Under the pieces are notes generated by a model, which did no database searches, was not told the DNA's origin, and saw nothing but the letters and a program-made list of their open reading frames with translations. Of a DNA stretch of 5,942 nt, positions 1-5,444 are shown one piece after another. The position numbers were made by a program, and so were the translations under genes. The stretch spans positions 1 to 5,942 of the forward strand of contig JAFSFN010000020.1 in assembly GCA_017435185.1 (NCBI GenBank), given 5' to 3'. The DNA is from Clostridia bacterium (GTDB lineage Bacteria > Bacillota > Clostridia > Christensenellales > CAG-138). Numbering within the stretch: position 1 is the first letter of the stretch; the number at the start of each line of letters is the position of its first letter.

Positions 1-1
1 A

Positions 2-1492
2 GCCGACCCGCTTTTCACCATATCATACATCGGTGTTAACGGTGGTATGGTCATTGCCGTTGCCGATGACCCCGGAATGCACAGTTCACAGAACGAGCAG
101 GATTCACGCCATTATGCAATAGCGGCAAAAGTACCCATGCTTGAGCCTTCGGATTCAAGTGAAGCTCTCTCTTTCACCAAGCTCGCCTTTGAATTGAGCG
201 AGCAGTTCGACACGCCCGTAATAATCAAAATGTGTACTCGTGTTGCTCATTCTCAGAGCATAGTTGAAACAAGCGAGCGTGCCGACATTGCAAGAAAGCC
301 CTATGTAAAAGATGCGGCAAAGTACATAATGATGCCGGGTTACGCCAGGAAGCGCCACCCCATCGTTGAAGAAAGGACTGCCGCACTTACAGAATATGCC
401 GAAACTTCACCAATCAACCGTGTCGAAAAAGGCAGTTCAAACCGCTTGGGCATAATCACATCCAGCACATCGTATCAATATGTAAAAGAAGTTTTCGGTG
501 ACGATGTATATATTCTGAAGCTGGGCATGATAAATCCCCTGCCCAAAAAACTCATACTCGATTTTGCAAACAGCGTGGAAAAGCTCGCCATAGTAGAAGA
601 GCTTGACGGAATAATCGAAAAGCACTGCAATTCGCTCGGTCTTGATGTTGTCGGTAAAGACACATTCTCACCAATCGGCGAATATTCACAGAACTATATT
701 GCAGAAAAGTTCAGCATGCCCATACCCGATAGCAAGGCACTTTCCGACGAGATACCCATTCGTCCTCCCGTTATGTGCGCGGGCTGTCCTCATCGCGGTT
801 TGTTCTACACGCTTTCAAAGCTCAAACTCCATGTTGTCGGTGATATCGGCTGTTATACTTTGGGCGCACAAGCACCCTTGTCAGCAATAGATTCTGTTGT
901 ATGTATGGGTGCATCCGTCTCCGGCTTGCATGGCTACAATAAGGCAGTCGGCAAGGATGGTGAAGAAAACACTGTTGCCGTAATAGGCGATTCTACATTC
1001 ATGCACTCCGGCATGACAGGTCTTGTGAACATTTCCTACAATGCAAGCAATTCGACGGTCATAATACTCGATAACTCCATAACAGGCATGACAGGGCATC
1101 AGCAGAATCCTACAACAGGCTATAACATCAAGGGTGACGTAGCTGCCAAGGTTGACCTTGAGTCGCTTTGCCGCGCACTCGGTATAAATCGTGTTCGTGT
1201 CATAGACCCCTATAACCTTACCGAAACCGAAACCGTAATCCGTGAAGAACTTGCCGCAAGTGAGCCCTCGGTGATAATCTCACGCCGTCCCTGCGTACTT
1301 CTTAAATATGTAAAGGCAAAAACACCGTTGACGGTAAATACCGACAAGTGCATAGGCTGTAAGGCGTGCATGAAGTTCTCTTGTCCTGCAATCAGCATAA
1401 TCGACAAGAAAGCGCATATCGACGAAACTCTCTGCGTTGGCTGCGGTGTATGTCAGCAGCTCTGCAAGTTCGGCGCATTTGAAACAAAGTAA
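2..1492 (+). CDS. iorA: Indolepyruvate:ferredoxin oxidoreductase, alpha subunit (5' partial)
   Basis: IorA is the large subunit of the cytoplasmic, oxygen-sensitive enzyme that decarboxylates arylpyruvates (indolepyruvate, phenylpyruvate) with CoA and ferredoxin to aryl-acetyl-CoA. The frame is open from base 2, and the residues before the first ATG (47) already match the family (GVNGG, then DDPGMHSSQNEQD), so that ATG is internal. About 496 codons are visible; family members are near 600 aa, so roughly 80-110 N-terminal residues lie outside the window. In order I see the end of the pyruvate-ferredoxin-oxidoreductase domain, a middle domain (LKLGMINPLP), and a thiamine-diphosphate domain (CAGCPHRG, GDIGCYTLG, GDSTFMHSG, then DNSITGMTGHQQ). 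A C-terminal 2x[4Fe-4S] ferredoxin module follows, with a CxxCxxCxxxxCP motif from base 1349 and CxxCxxCxxxC from base 1433. The second motif ends in CK where CP is usual. iorB follows 14 bp later, as expected for the heterodimer. Confidence 0.95.
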   Translation, partial: ADPLFTISYIGVNGGMVIAVADDPGMHSSQNEQDSRHYAIAAKVPMLEPSDSSEALSFTKLAFELSEQFDTPVIIKMCTRVAHSQSIVETSERADIARKPYVKDAAKYIMMPGYARKRHPIVEERTAALTEYAETSPINRVEKGSSNRLGIITSSTSYQYVKEVFGDDVYILKLGMINPLPKKLILDFANSVEKLAIVEELDGIIEKHCNSLGLDVVGKDTFSPIGEYSQNYIAEKFSMPIPDSKALSDEIPIRPPVMCAGCPHRGLFYTLSKLKLHVVGDIGCYTLGAQAPLSAIDSVVCMGASVSGLHGYNKAVGKDGEENTVAVIGDSTFMHSGMTGLVNISYNASNSTVIILDNSITGMTGHQQNPTTGYNIKGDVAAKVDLESLCRALGINRVRVIDPYNLTETETVIREELAASEPSVIISRRPCVLLKYVKAKTPLTVNTDKCIGCKACMKFSCPAISIIDKKAHIDETLCVGCGVCQQLCKFGAFETK

Positions 1493-1496
1493 GGAG
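1491..1496 (+). promoter_or_regulatory. Ribosome binding site of iorB
   Basis: AAGGAG overlaps the last two bases of the iorA stop codon and lies 10 nt before the iorB ATG. It supports the chosen start and suggests coupled translation of the two subunits. Confidence 0.8.
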
Positions 1497-1506
1497 ACTG
1501 ATTCAT

Positions 1507-2097
1507 ATGGAAACAAAGAACATAATGATAGTTGGCGTTGGCGGTCAGGGTTCACTCCTTGCAAGCAAGCTCTTGGGCAATCTGCTCATGACGGGCGGCT
1601 ATGATGTCAAAGTCTCCGAAGTGCACGGCATGAGCCAGCGCGGCGGCAGTGTTGTAACATATGTCCGCTATGGCGACAAGGTCTATTCCCCCATAATCGA
1701 CAAGGGTCAGGCAGACATCATAATCTCATTTGAGCTTTTGGAAGCCGCTCGCTATGTAGAATACTTAAAACAGGGCGGAACCATTGTCGTGAACACGCAG
1801 GAAATAATGCCCATGCCCGTTATCGCAGGCAATGCCTTTTATCCTGAAAACCTCGTCCAAAAGATTTCCGACTTAGGCATCAACATCGTTGCGTTTGACG
1901 CACTCTCGCTTGCACAGCAAGCAGGAAGTTCCAAGGCCGTAAATCTTGTTCTGATGGGTGCCGTATCGAAACTCTTCGATTTCTCACTCAGTGATTGGCA
2001 AGGTGCCATCGACAGATGTGTACCTTCAAAGTTCCTTGAACTCAACAAAAAAGCATTTGAATACGGAAGGAATGTACAGGTAACACCCCATGCTTAA
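1507..2097 (+). CDS. iorB: Indolepyruvate:ferredoxin oxidoreductase, beta subunit
   Basis: This is the small subunit (196 aa, the normal family length) of the IorAB complex, from the gamma-type pyruvate/2-oxoacid ferredoxin oxidoreductase domain family. The N-terminus carries the glycine-rich GVGGQG motif (residues 10-15). It is followed by the family signature EVHGMSQRGGSV (residues 38-49) and the SPIIDKGQADIIISFE stretch. No Fe-S cysteine cluster is present, as expected for this subunit, because the clusters sit in IorA. The ATG has a good AAGGAG site 10 nt upstream. It lies 14 bp behind iorA, and its last 8 bp overlap the start of the aminotransferase gene, so the three genes are almost certainly one transcript. 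Confidence 0.95.
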   Translation: METKNIMIVGVGGQGSLLASKLLGNLLMTGGYDVKVSEVHGMSQRGGSVVTYVRYGDKVYSPIIDKGQADIIISFELLEAARYVEYLKQGGTIVVNTQEIMPMPVIAGNAFYPENLVQKISDLGINIVAFDALSLAQQAGSSKAVNLVLMGAVSKLFDFSLSDWQGAIDRCVPSKFLELNKKAFEYGRNVQVTPHA

Positions 2098-3280
2098 TCT
2101 CCCTGAACAAAAAGTTGCGCTCGGCACAGTACGAAATATAATTCGTGATACATTTGAATACGGCAAGCGCAGAAGCCTCGAAATAGGCGCAGAAAATGTG
2201 TTTGATTTTTCACTGGGTAATCCCAGTGTGCCTGCTCCCAATTGCGTTAACGATAAAATCAAGGCTATCCTTGAGAGCAATGAAAGCACTTCCATACATC
2301 AATACACAAGTGCTCCCGGTGACTTGAAAAACCTTGAAACGCTTGCTGCGTCACTCAACCGTCGTTTCGGCGGCGGCATCCGTCCCTCAGACCTCTACTT
2401 CACCGTAGGCGCAGCGGCATCGCTCACCTGCACCTTTCACGGTCTCACGGTAAAGGGTGATGAATATGTAGTGCTTGCACCGTTCTTTATTGAATATAAG
2501 GTATTCATCGAAGGTGCAGGCGGCAAAGTTGTCGTTACACCTCCGAATTTTGAAAACTTCCAGCCCGATTTTACTGCTATCGAAGCGGCAATAAATGAGA
2601 ATACAAAAGGCGTGATAATCAATTCGCCCAATAATCCTTCGGGTGTTGTATACTCTGAAGAGACTATAAAGCAACTTGCCGCATTGCTCAAGAAAAAATC
2701 GGAGGAATACGCTCATCCCATATTCCTCATAGCCGATGAACCGTACCGCGAGCTCGTGTTTGACGGCTATACAGTGCCCTGGGTGCCCAATTATTACGAC
2801 AACACGATAGTTTGCTATTCATACAGCAAGTCCCTTTCCATTCCCGGAGAAAGAATAGGCTATATACTTGTACCGCCCACGGTATGTGAGCATGACAAGG
2901 TATATGCATCCATATGCGGCGCAGGCCGTCAACTCGGTTTTGTAAACGCCCCCTCACTCTTCCAGCGCATAGCCGCAGAGTGTGACGGCGAGACCTCCGA
3001 TATTTCGGTTTATCAGCATAATGCCGAGCTTATGTATAACAGCCTGACAAAAATGGGCTTCACCTGTATCCGTCCCGGCGGTACTTTCTATCTGCTCATG
3101 AAAGCACCAATGGAAAGTGCTCTTGAATTCTGCCTGAAGGCTCGTGAATTCGAACTTCTGCTCGTTCCAACCGATGCATTCATGTGCGAGGGCTTTGTCC
3201 GTATCGCATATTGCGTCCCCACAGAGCGCATAGAGCGCGCTCTGCCGGCCTTTGAGAAGCTGGCAAAAAGCTGTTTGTGA
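2090..3280 (+). CDS. PLP-dependent class I/II aminotransferase
   Basis: A cytoplasmic fold-type I aminotransferase of 396 aa, the usual size. The visible catalytic residues are Asn182 in SPNNPSG, Asp216 and Tyr219 in ADEPYRE, the Schiff-base Lys247 in SYSKSLSIPGERIGY with Arg255 binding the PLP phosphate, and Arg371 in FVRIAY, the expected carboxylate-binding arginine. The N-terminal SLGNPSVPAP (residues 41-50) is the usual substrate-side segment. The ATG overlaps the end of iorB by 8 bp. Only a weak purine stretch (ACAGG) precedes it, so translation is probably coupled to iorB. Its place behind iorAB suggests it converts aromatic amino acids to the arylpyruvates that IorAB oxidises, or runs in reverse for synthesis. 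The substrate is inferred from context; aspartate or alanine cannot be excluded from sequence. No gene symbol is assigned because several class I/II subgroups look alike. Confidence 0.9.
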   Translation: MLNLPEQKVALGTVRNIIRDTFEYGKRRSLEIGAENVFDFSLGNPSVPAPNCVNDKIKAILESNESTSIHQYTSAPGDLKNLETLAASLNRRFGGGIRPSDLYFTVGAAASLTCTFHGLTVKGDEYVVLAPFFIEYKVFIEGAGGKVVVTPPNFENFQPDFTAIEAAINENTKGVIINSPNNPSGVVYSEETIKQLAALLKKKSEEYAHPIFLIADEPYRELVFDGYTVPWVPNYYDNTIVCYSYSKSLSIPGERIGYILVPPTVCEHDKVYASICGAGRQLGFVNAPSLFQRIAAECDGETSDISVYQHNAELMYNSLTKMGFTCIRPGGTFYLLMKAPMESALEFCLKAREFELLLVPTDAFMCEGFVRIAYCVPTERIERALPAFEKLAKSCL

Positions 3281-3288
3281 TAATATAT

Positions 3289-3342
3289 AAGGGGCTCTGC
3301 CCCTTTAACCCCGGTCGCTTTTGAAAAAGCGACGGAAAACAA
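3289..3342 (+). repeat. GGGGC-hairpin intergenic repeat, copy 1
   Basis: This unit starts 9 nt after the aminotransferase stop codon. It holds two adjacent perfect hairpins. The first is AAGGGGC/GCCCCTT (3289-3295 with 3299-3305, 3-nt loop). The second is GTCGCTTT/AAAGCGAC (3314-3321 with 3326-3333, loop TGAA). They are separated by an ACCCC spacer, and an A-rich tail follows. A diverged copy in opposite orientation lies at 3848-3900. No long T-tract follows either stem, so it is not a standard intrinsic terminator, though it may protect the 3' end of the mRNA or pause polymerase. Similar GGGGC..GCCCC elements are known to me as dispersed intergenic repeats of Clostridia; the copy number in this genome cannot be judged here. 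Confidence 0.75.
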
Positions 3343-3360
3343 ATAAAAATAACAATTTAT

Positions 3361-3392
3361 AAAAATCTCCGCAAATTGTTGCAGAGATTTTT
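3361..3392 (+). terminator. Probable Rho-independent terminator of the ior operon
   Basis: AAAAATCTC (3361-3369) pairs with GAGATTTTT (3384-3392). An inner GCAA/TTGC stem (3371-3374 with 3379-3382) sits across one mismatch and closes a 4-nt loop. The A-rich left arm and T-rich right arm make it able to work in both directions. The stem is A/T-rich, so it may be of moderate strength. Confidence 0.65.
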
Positions 3393-3416
3393 AATGTAAT
3401 ACAGCTTTATTTGATG

Positions 3417-3422
3417 GATAAT
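3417..3422 (+). promoter_or_regulatory. Possible -10 box of the XRE gene
   Basis: GATAAT matches the -10 consensus at five of six bases and would place the transcript start about 28 nt before the XRE ATG. No convincing -35 hexamer lies 16-18 nt upstream, since that stretch falls in the terminator tail. An alternative reading is TTGATG (3411-3416) with TTAAAT (3433-3438), 16-nt spacing, which would leave a very short leader. Both are tentative. Confidence 0.3.
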
Positions 3423-3424
3423 AC

Positions 3425-3447
3425 GCCTGTACTTAAATCATATAGGC
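3425..3447 (+). promoter_or_regulatory. Imperfect inverted repeat, candidate operator or RBS hairpin of the XRE gene
   Basis: GCCTGTA (3425-3431) and TATAGGC (3441-3447) are inverted repeats with one mismatch around a 9-nt centre. The right arm touches the weak ribosome binding region (AGGCAGGA), which precedes the ATG at 3457. As DNA it could be the regulator's own binding site; as RNA it would form a 7-bp stem including one G-U pair next to the RBS. Which, if either, is inference. Confidence 0.35.
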
Positions 3448-3456
3448 AGGAAAATT

Positions 3457-3789
3457 ATGGATTACTATGAAATAGGTCAAAGGATCCGAAAATTCAGAAA
3501 AGCACAAGGGCTTTCTCAGGAAACCTTGGCCGAAAAAGCAGGCGTTTCCACCACGCATATGAGCCATATAGAAACAGGCAACACAAAACTGAGTTTGTCC
3601 GTATTTGTAACTATCGCATCAATTCTTCAAGTACGTACTGATGAACTGCTTTACGATAATTATGCATCTGAGCGCACTACCGCCATTGATTCGATAGCAC
3701 AGATACTTGACAGTTGTTCCTGCATTGAACTCAGAATAATCGAGGATATAGTAAAAGCAGCCAAGTCTTCACTCGACAAGAACTTATAA
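3457..3789 (+). CDS. XRE-family helix-turn-helix transcriptional regulator
   Basis: A cytoplasmic DNA-binding protein of 110 aa. Residues 6-65 form a Cro/C1-type HTH domain: IGQRIRKFRKAQGLSQETLA, then GVSTTHMSHIETG (residues 29-41) as the turn and recognition helix, and a last helix ending in DELL. The remaining 45 or so residues are not recognised; they are probably helical and could serve dimerisation. No peptidase, sensor or membrane segment is present. The gene stands alone, with a terminator before it (3361-3392) and behind it (3799-3829), and convergent to the division cluster on the other strand. An inverted repeat just before its RBS suggests autoregulation. Its target genes cannot be told from the window. 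Small single-domain XRE proteins of this kind are common in Clostridia chromosomes as well as in mobile elements; no phage or plasmid gene is nearby. Confidence 0.9.
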   Translation: MDYYEIGQRIRKFRKAQGLSQETLAEKAGVSTTHMSHIETGNTKLSLSVFVTIASILQVRTDELLYDNYASERTTAIDSIAQILDSCSCIELRIIEDIVKAAKSSLDKNL

Positions 3790-3798
3790 CTAAATAAC

Positions 3799-3829
3799 AA
3801 AAGACCGGCAAATAATTGCTCGGTCTTTT
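3799..3829. terminator. Bidirectional Rho-independent terminator between convergent genes
   Basis: AAAAGACCG (3799-3807) pairs perfectly with CGGTCTTTT (3821-3829) around a 13-nt loop region, and a T-rich run follows on both strands. It lies 10 nt behind the XRE stop codon. Reading leftward, it lies downstream of the DivIVA-domain gene, whose transcript would cross repeat copy 2 first. It can therefore end both converging transcripts. Confidence 0.85.
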
Positions 3830-3847
3830 AATTTAATCCCTTTTCCC

Positions 3848-3900
3848 TTGTTTTTGACGTTCTTTTCAAAAAGTCGGCGGGGTATGGGGCAGCGCCCCAT
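3848..3900 (-). repeat. GGGGC-hairpin intergenic repeat, copy 2 (inverted)
   Basis: Read on the minus strand, this unit begins with the hairpin ATGGGGC/GCCCCAT (3900-3894 with 3890-3884, 3-nt loop). It then has ACCCCG, a CTTTTTGAAAAG segment, an ACGTC and an AAAAACAA tail. This is the same order of blocks as at 3289-3342, with a weakened second stem. It begins 6 nt after the stop codon of the DivIVA-domain gene, in the same orientation relative to that gene as copy 1 has to the aminotransferase gene. The matching outer arms carry a compensatory-looking change (AA/TT in copy 1, AT/AT in copy 2) that keeps the stem intact. Confidence 0.75.
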
Positions 3901-3906
3901 AAAAAG

Positions 3907-4119
3907 CTATTCTATCATTCCTTCCAGAGACTTTATGCGCGCTTGAAGCCAACTCACCTCATCGGTAAGTACTTTAACTCTTGCTTCGAGGTGCTGTTTT
4001 TCATTGTCTCTGCGTTCAAAATCGCGCAACACGTCATCAAGAAAGTCATCGACTTCGATGATATCATATCCGCTGAACACACGACTGAATTTTTTGTTAA
4101 GAAGCTCTTCATTCGTCAT
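3907..4119 (-). CDS. Short DivIVA-domain protein
   Basis: DivIVA/GpsB-type proteins bind curved membrane or division machinery through an N-terminal crossed-loop domain and oligomerise through coiled coils. From the ATG at 4119 the product is 70 aa. Residues 8-31 (NKKFSRVFSGYDIIEVDDFL and following) match the DivIVA N-terminal domain. Residues from about 32 to 70 form a heptad-like coiled coil (EARVKVLTDEVSWLQARIK). DivIVA is usually over 150 aa and GpsB about 100, so most of the coiled coil and the C-terminal oligomerisation part are missing. Where B. subtilis DivIVA has the membrane-tip pair Phe17-Arg18, this one has Phe15-Ser16. The frame stays open upstream to a TTG at 4179, but that extension lacks an RBS and family similarity. 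The gene lies 68 bp behind sepF, which supports a division role. The exact start is unsettled. Confidence 0.8.
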   Translation of the reverse strand: MTNEELLNKKFSRVFSGYDIIEVDDFLDDVLRDFERRDNEKQHLEARVKVLTDEVSWLQARIKSLEGMIE

Positions 4120-4140
4120 TTTCAAATACCACAAGAAGCC

Positions 4141-4162
4141 GTTAAGCGTTTGTATGCTTAAC
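4141..4162 (-). promoter_or_regulatory. Perfect hairpin between the Shine-Dalgarno and ATG of the DivIVA-domain gene
   Basis: GTTAAGC and GCTTAAC form a perfect 7-bp stem around an 8-nt loop on the minus-strand transcript. It starts 2 nt after the strong purine tract at 4173-4165 and ends 21 nt before the ATG at 4119. It could bring the two closer, limit translation, or act as a processing site between sepF and this gene; its role is inference. Confidence 0.5.
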
Positions 4163-4164
4163 AG

Positions 4165-4173
4165 CCTCTCCTT
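4165..4173 (-). promoter_or_regulatory. Shine-Dalgarno-like AAGGAGAGG displaced from its ATG
   Basis: This is a strong match to the anti-SD, 14 nt after the sepF stop, but 45 nt upstream of the only in-frame ATG that fits the DivIVA family. At normal spacing (9 nt) the in-frame codon is ATA (4155), not a usual start. Confidence 0.55.
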
Positions 4174-4187
4174 TTTCAAGAATAAAA

Positions 4188-4643
4188 TTACATTCTGCCG
4201 CTGTAATCGGATGCCTCGTCGTTACCGATAACATCGTAGTTGTTGGGAGCAACAGTGAATATTCCGCGTGAAATGCGATAGATAGTACCGTTGAGCGCAT
4301 ATACAGCACCTGCCATGAAGTCAAGTATGCGCTGTGCACACTCAAGCTCAAGCTCTTCCATGTTTACGATTACGGGTTTACGGCTCTTAAGATTGTCAAT
4401 GATGTTCTGTGTGTCTTCGTAGCTGATGGGATGATAAACTATCATCTTCTGTGTTGCAGAAGGAAGATTTACAACGTTATTTGAAGCAGAAGCCTTCTTT
4501 TTGTTGTTCATCTTGCCCATTGAGAGCACATTTTCTTTGGTATCTATTTCATCTTCATAGATATCATCCATGTACTCTTCGTCTTCGACATCAGTATCTT
4601 CGATACCGATATAGTCCAAAAATCTGCTGAATAATCCTGCCAT
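4188..4643 (-). CDS. sepF: Cell division protein SepF
   Basis: SepF binds the C-terminal tail of FtsZ, polymerises into arcs or rings and ties the Z-ring to the membrane. The product is 151 aa, normal for Firmicutes. Residues 1-14 (MAGLFSRFLDYIGI) look like the amphipathic membrane-binding helix. An acidic linker (residues 15-38) and a basic, low-complexity stretch (44-60) follow. The globular SepF domain spans residues 66-140, with RKPVIVNMEELE, the dimer-interface helix ending DFMAGAVYALNG, and ISRGIFTVAP. The ATG at 4643 has GGAGGAA 7 bp further up and is preferred to an in-frame TTG at 4664, which would put the RBS inside the gene. The gene lies downstream of yggS, as sepF (ylmF) and ylmE do in B. 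subtilis, but with a 105-bp gap. Confidence 0.95.
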   Translation of the reverse strand: MAGLFSRFLDYIGIEDTDVEDEEYMDDIYEDEIDTKENVLSMGKMNNKKKASASNNVVNLPSATQKMIVYHPISYEDTQNIIDNLKSRKPVIVNMEELELECAQRILDFMAGAVYALNGTIYRISRGIFTVAPNNYDVIGNDEASDYSGRM

Positions 4644-4748
4644 TTGCGTATTCCTCCGTTTCAATCGAAATCTGATTCTAATCGGCGCTTGGAGAAATAA
4701 TTGTGTGGTTCTTAACGGGATTTAGCTATCTCTTTCTACGCTTTACCG
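4644..4748 (-). other. Intergenic gap yggS-sepF without a clear element
   Basis: Besides the sepF RBS I see no terminator stem, no convincing -35/-10 pair and no repeat in these 105 bp. The gap is large enough to hold a secondary promoter for sepF, but I cannot point to one. Confidence 0.4.
4651..4657 (-). promoter_or_regulatory. Ribosome binding site that fixes the sepF start
   Basis: GGAGGAA on the minus strand, with the GGAGG core 9 nt from the ATG at 4643. It rules out the upstream TTG (4664) as the start. Confidence 0.85.
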
Positions 4749-5444
4749 CTATATTTTAGCCCTTGCTCCAAAAAGTGCGGAACCTACACGCACCATAGTG
4801 GAGCCTTCAGCTATTGCTGCCATATAGTCACTGCTCATGCCCATGGACAAAACATCCATGCTGACATTTTCAATGCGCATTGCCGCAACATCATCGAACA
4901 ACTTTCGCATTTGTGCAAAATAGGCATGTACCTCACGCTCGCCGACAGCGGGCGGGACGCACATAAGGCCTTTTACAAAAATGCCGGGGAGTTCTTGAAT
5001 TTGCGACAACAGCTCACAAAGCTGTTCGGGCATTACACCGCCTTTTTGTTCTTCCCTGCCGATATTGACTTCAATAAGTATATCTTGGGAAAGACCGCGA
5101 AGCGTTGCAACACGACTTAACTCCTTAGCCAAGGCAAGCCTGTCCACAGATTGAACCAACTTTACCTTACCTAAAACATATTTTACCTTATTTGTTTGCA
5201 ATTGTCCAATAAAATGTGTGTTTATTTTGTAATTTTTGAAAAATTCTTCCTTATCAACGAATTCCTGGACACGATTTTCGCCAACATTATCGGCTCCTGC
5301 CTCTATTGCCTGCAATATCCTGTCCTTATCCACGAATTTCGTAACAGCAACAAGCGTCACATCATCTGCGCCTCTGCCGCTTTTTACTGCGGCTTCTTTC
5401 ACATTGTTGCTTATCATTCTGTAATTATCAGCTATTGACATCAT
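4749..5444 (-). CDS. yggS: YggS/YlmE/PLPBP family pyridoxal phosphate homeostasis protein
   Basis: A cytoplasmic single-domain TIM-barrel protein that binds PLP and buffers vitamin B6 pools; it has no established enzyme reaction. The length of 231 aa is typical. PLP-binding Lys36 lies in LVAVTKF. Other family marks are GENRVQEF (residues 55-62), HFIGQLQTNK (77-86), SVDRLALAKEL (99-109), the VNIG strand with K134-G-G (126-136), and the phosphate-binding end SMGMSSDY..AIAEGSTMVRVGSALFG (200-226). The first ATG of a tandem ATGATG is preferred because GAGGTG lies 9 nt upstream of it (5459-5454). It overlaps the preceding gene by 4 bp (ATGA), so translation is probably coupled. YggS next to sepF is the classic ylmE-ylmF pairing of Gram-positive division clusters. 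The gene symbol follows the E. coli family name. Confidence 0.95.
   Translation of the reverse strand: MMSIADNYRMISNNVKEAAVKSGRGADDVTLVAVTKFVDKDRILQAIEAGADNVGENRVQEFVDKEEFFKNYKINTHFIGQLQTNKVKYVLGKVKLVQSVDRLALAKELSRVATLRGLSQDILIEVNIGREEQKGGVMPEQLCELLSQIQELPGIFVKGLMCVPPAVGEREVHAYFAQMRKLFDDVAAMRIENVSMDVLSMGMSSDYMAAIAEGSTMVRVGSALFGARAKI

Noticed and set aside
47..49. ATG at 47 as the iorA start
   Set aside because: The codons before it (from base 2) already match IorA, and the protein would lack much of its first domain.
3289..3333. Repeat copy 1 as a classic intrinsic terminator
   Set aside because: Neither stem is followed by a proper T-tract; the hairpin at 3361-3392 fits termination better.
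155..3342. Minus-strand open frames inside iorA, iorB and the aminotransferase gene
   Set aside because: They are antisense to well-recognised coding sequences, show no domain or RBS support, and have odd composition (rich in Cys, Ser and His).
3281..3456. Riboswitch or small RNA in the gap before the XRE gene
   Set aside because: The gap is filled by the repeat, a terminator and a short leader; no known riboswitch core is visible.
4120..4179. Extension of the DivIVA-domain gene to the TTG at 4179
   Set aside because: No RBS lies before the TTG, the SD would be inside the gene, and the 20 extra residues have no likeness to the DivIVA N-terminus. The start is kept at ATG 4119 with a caveat.
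4644..4664. Extension of sepF to the TTG at 4664
   Set aside because: The strong GGAGGAA lies between this TTG and the ATG at 4643, and SepF proteins begin with the amphipathic helix found right after the ATG.
4911..5438. Plus-strand open frames antisense to yggS
   Set aside because: yggS is unambiguous on the other strand; these frames have no family likeness.
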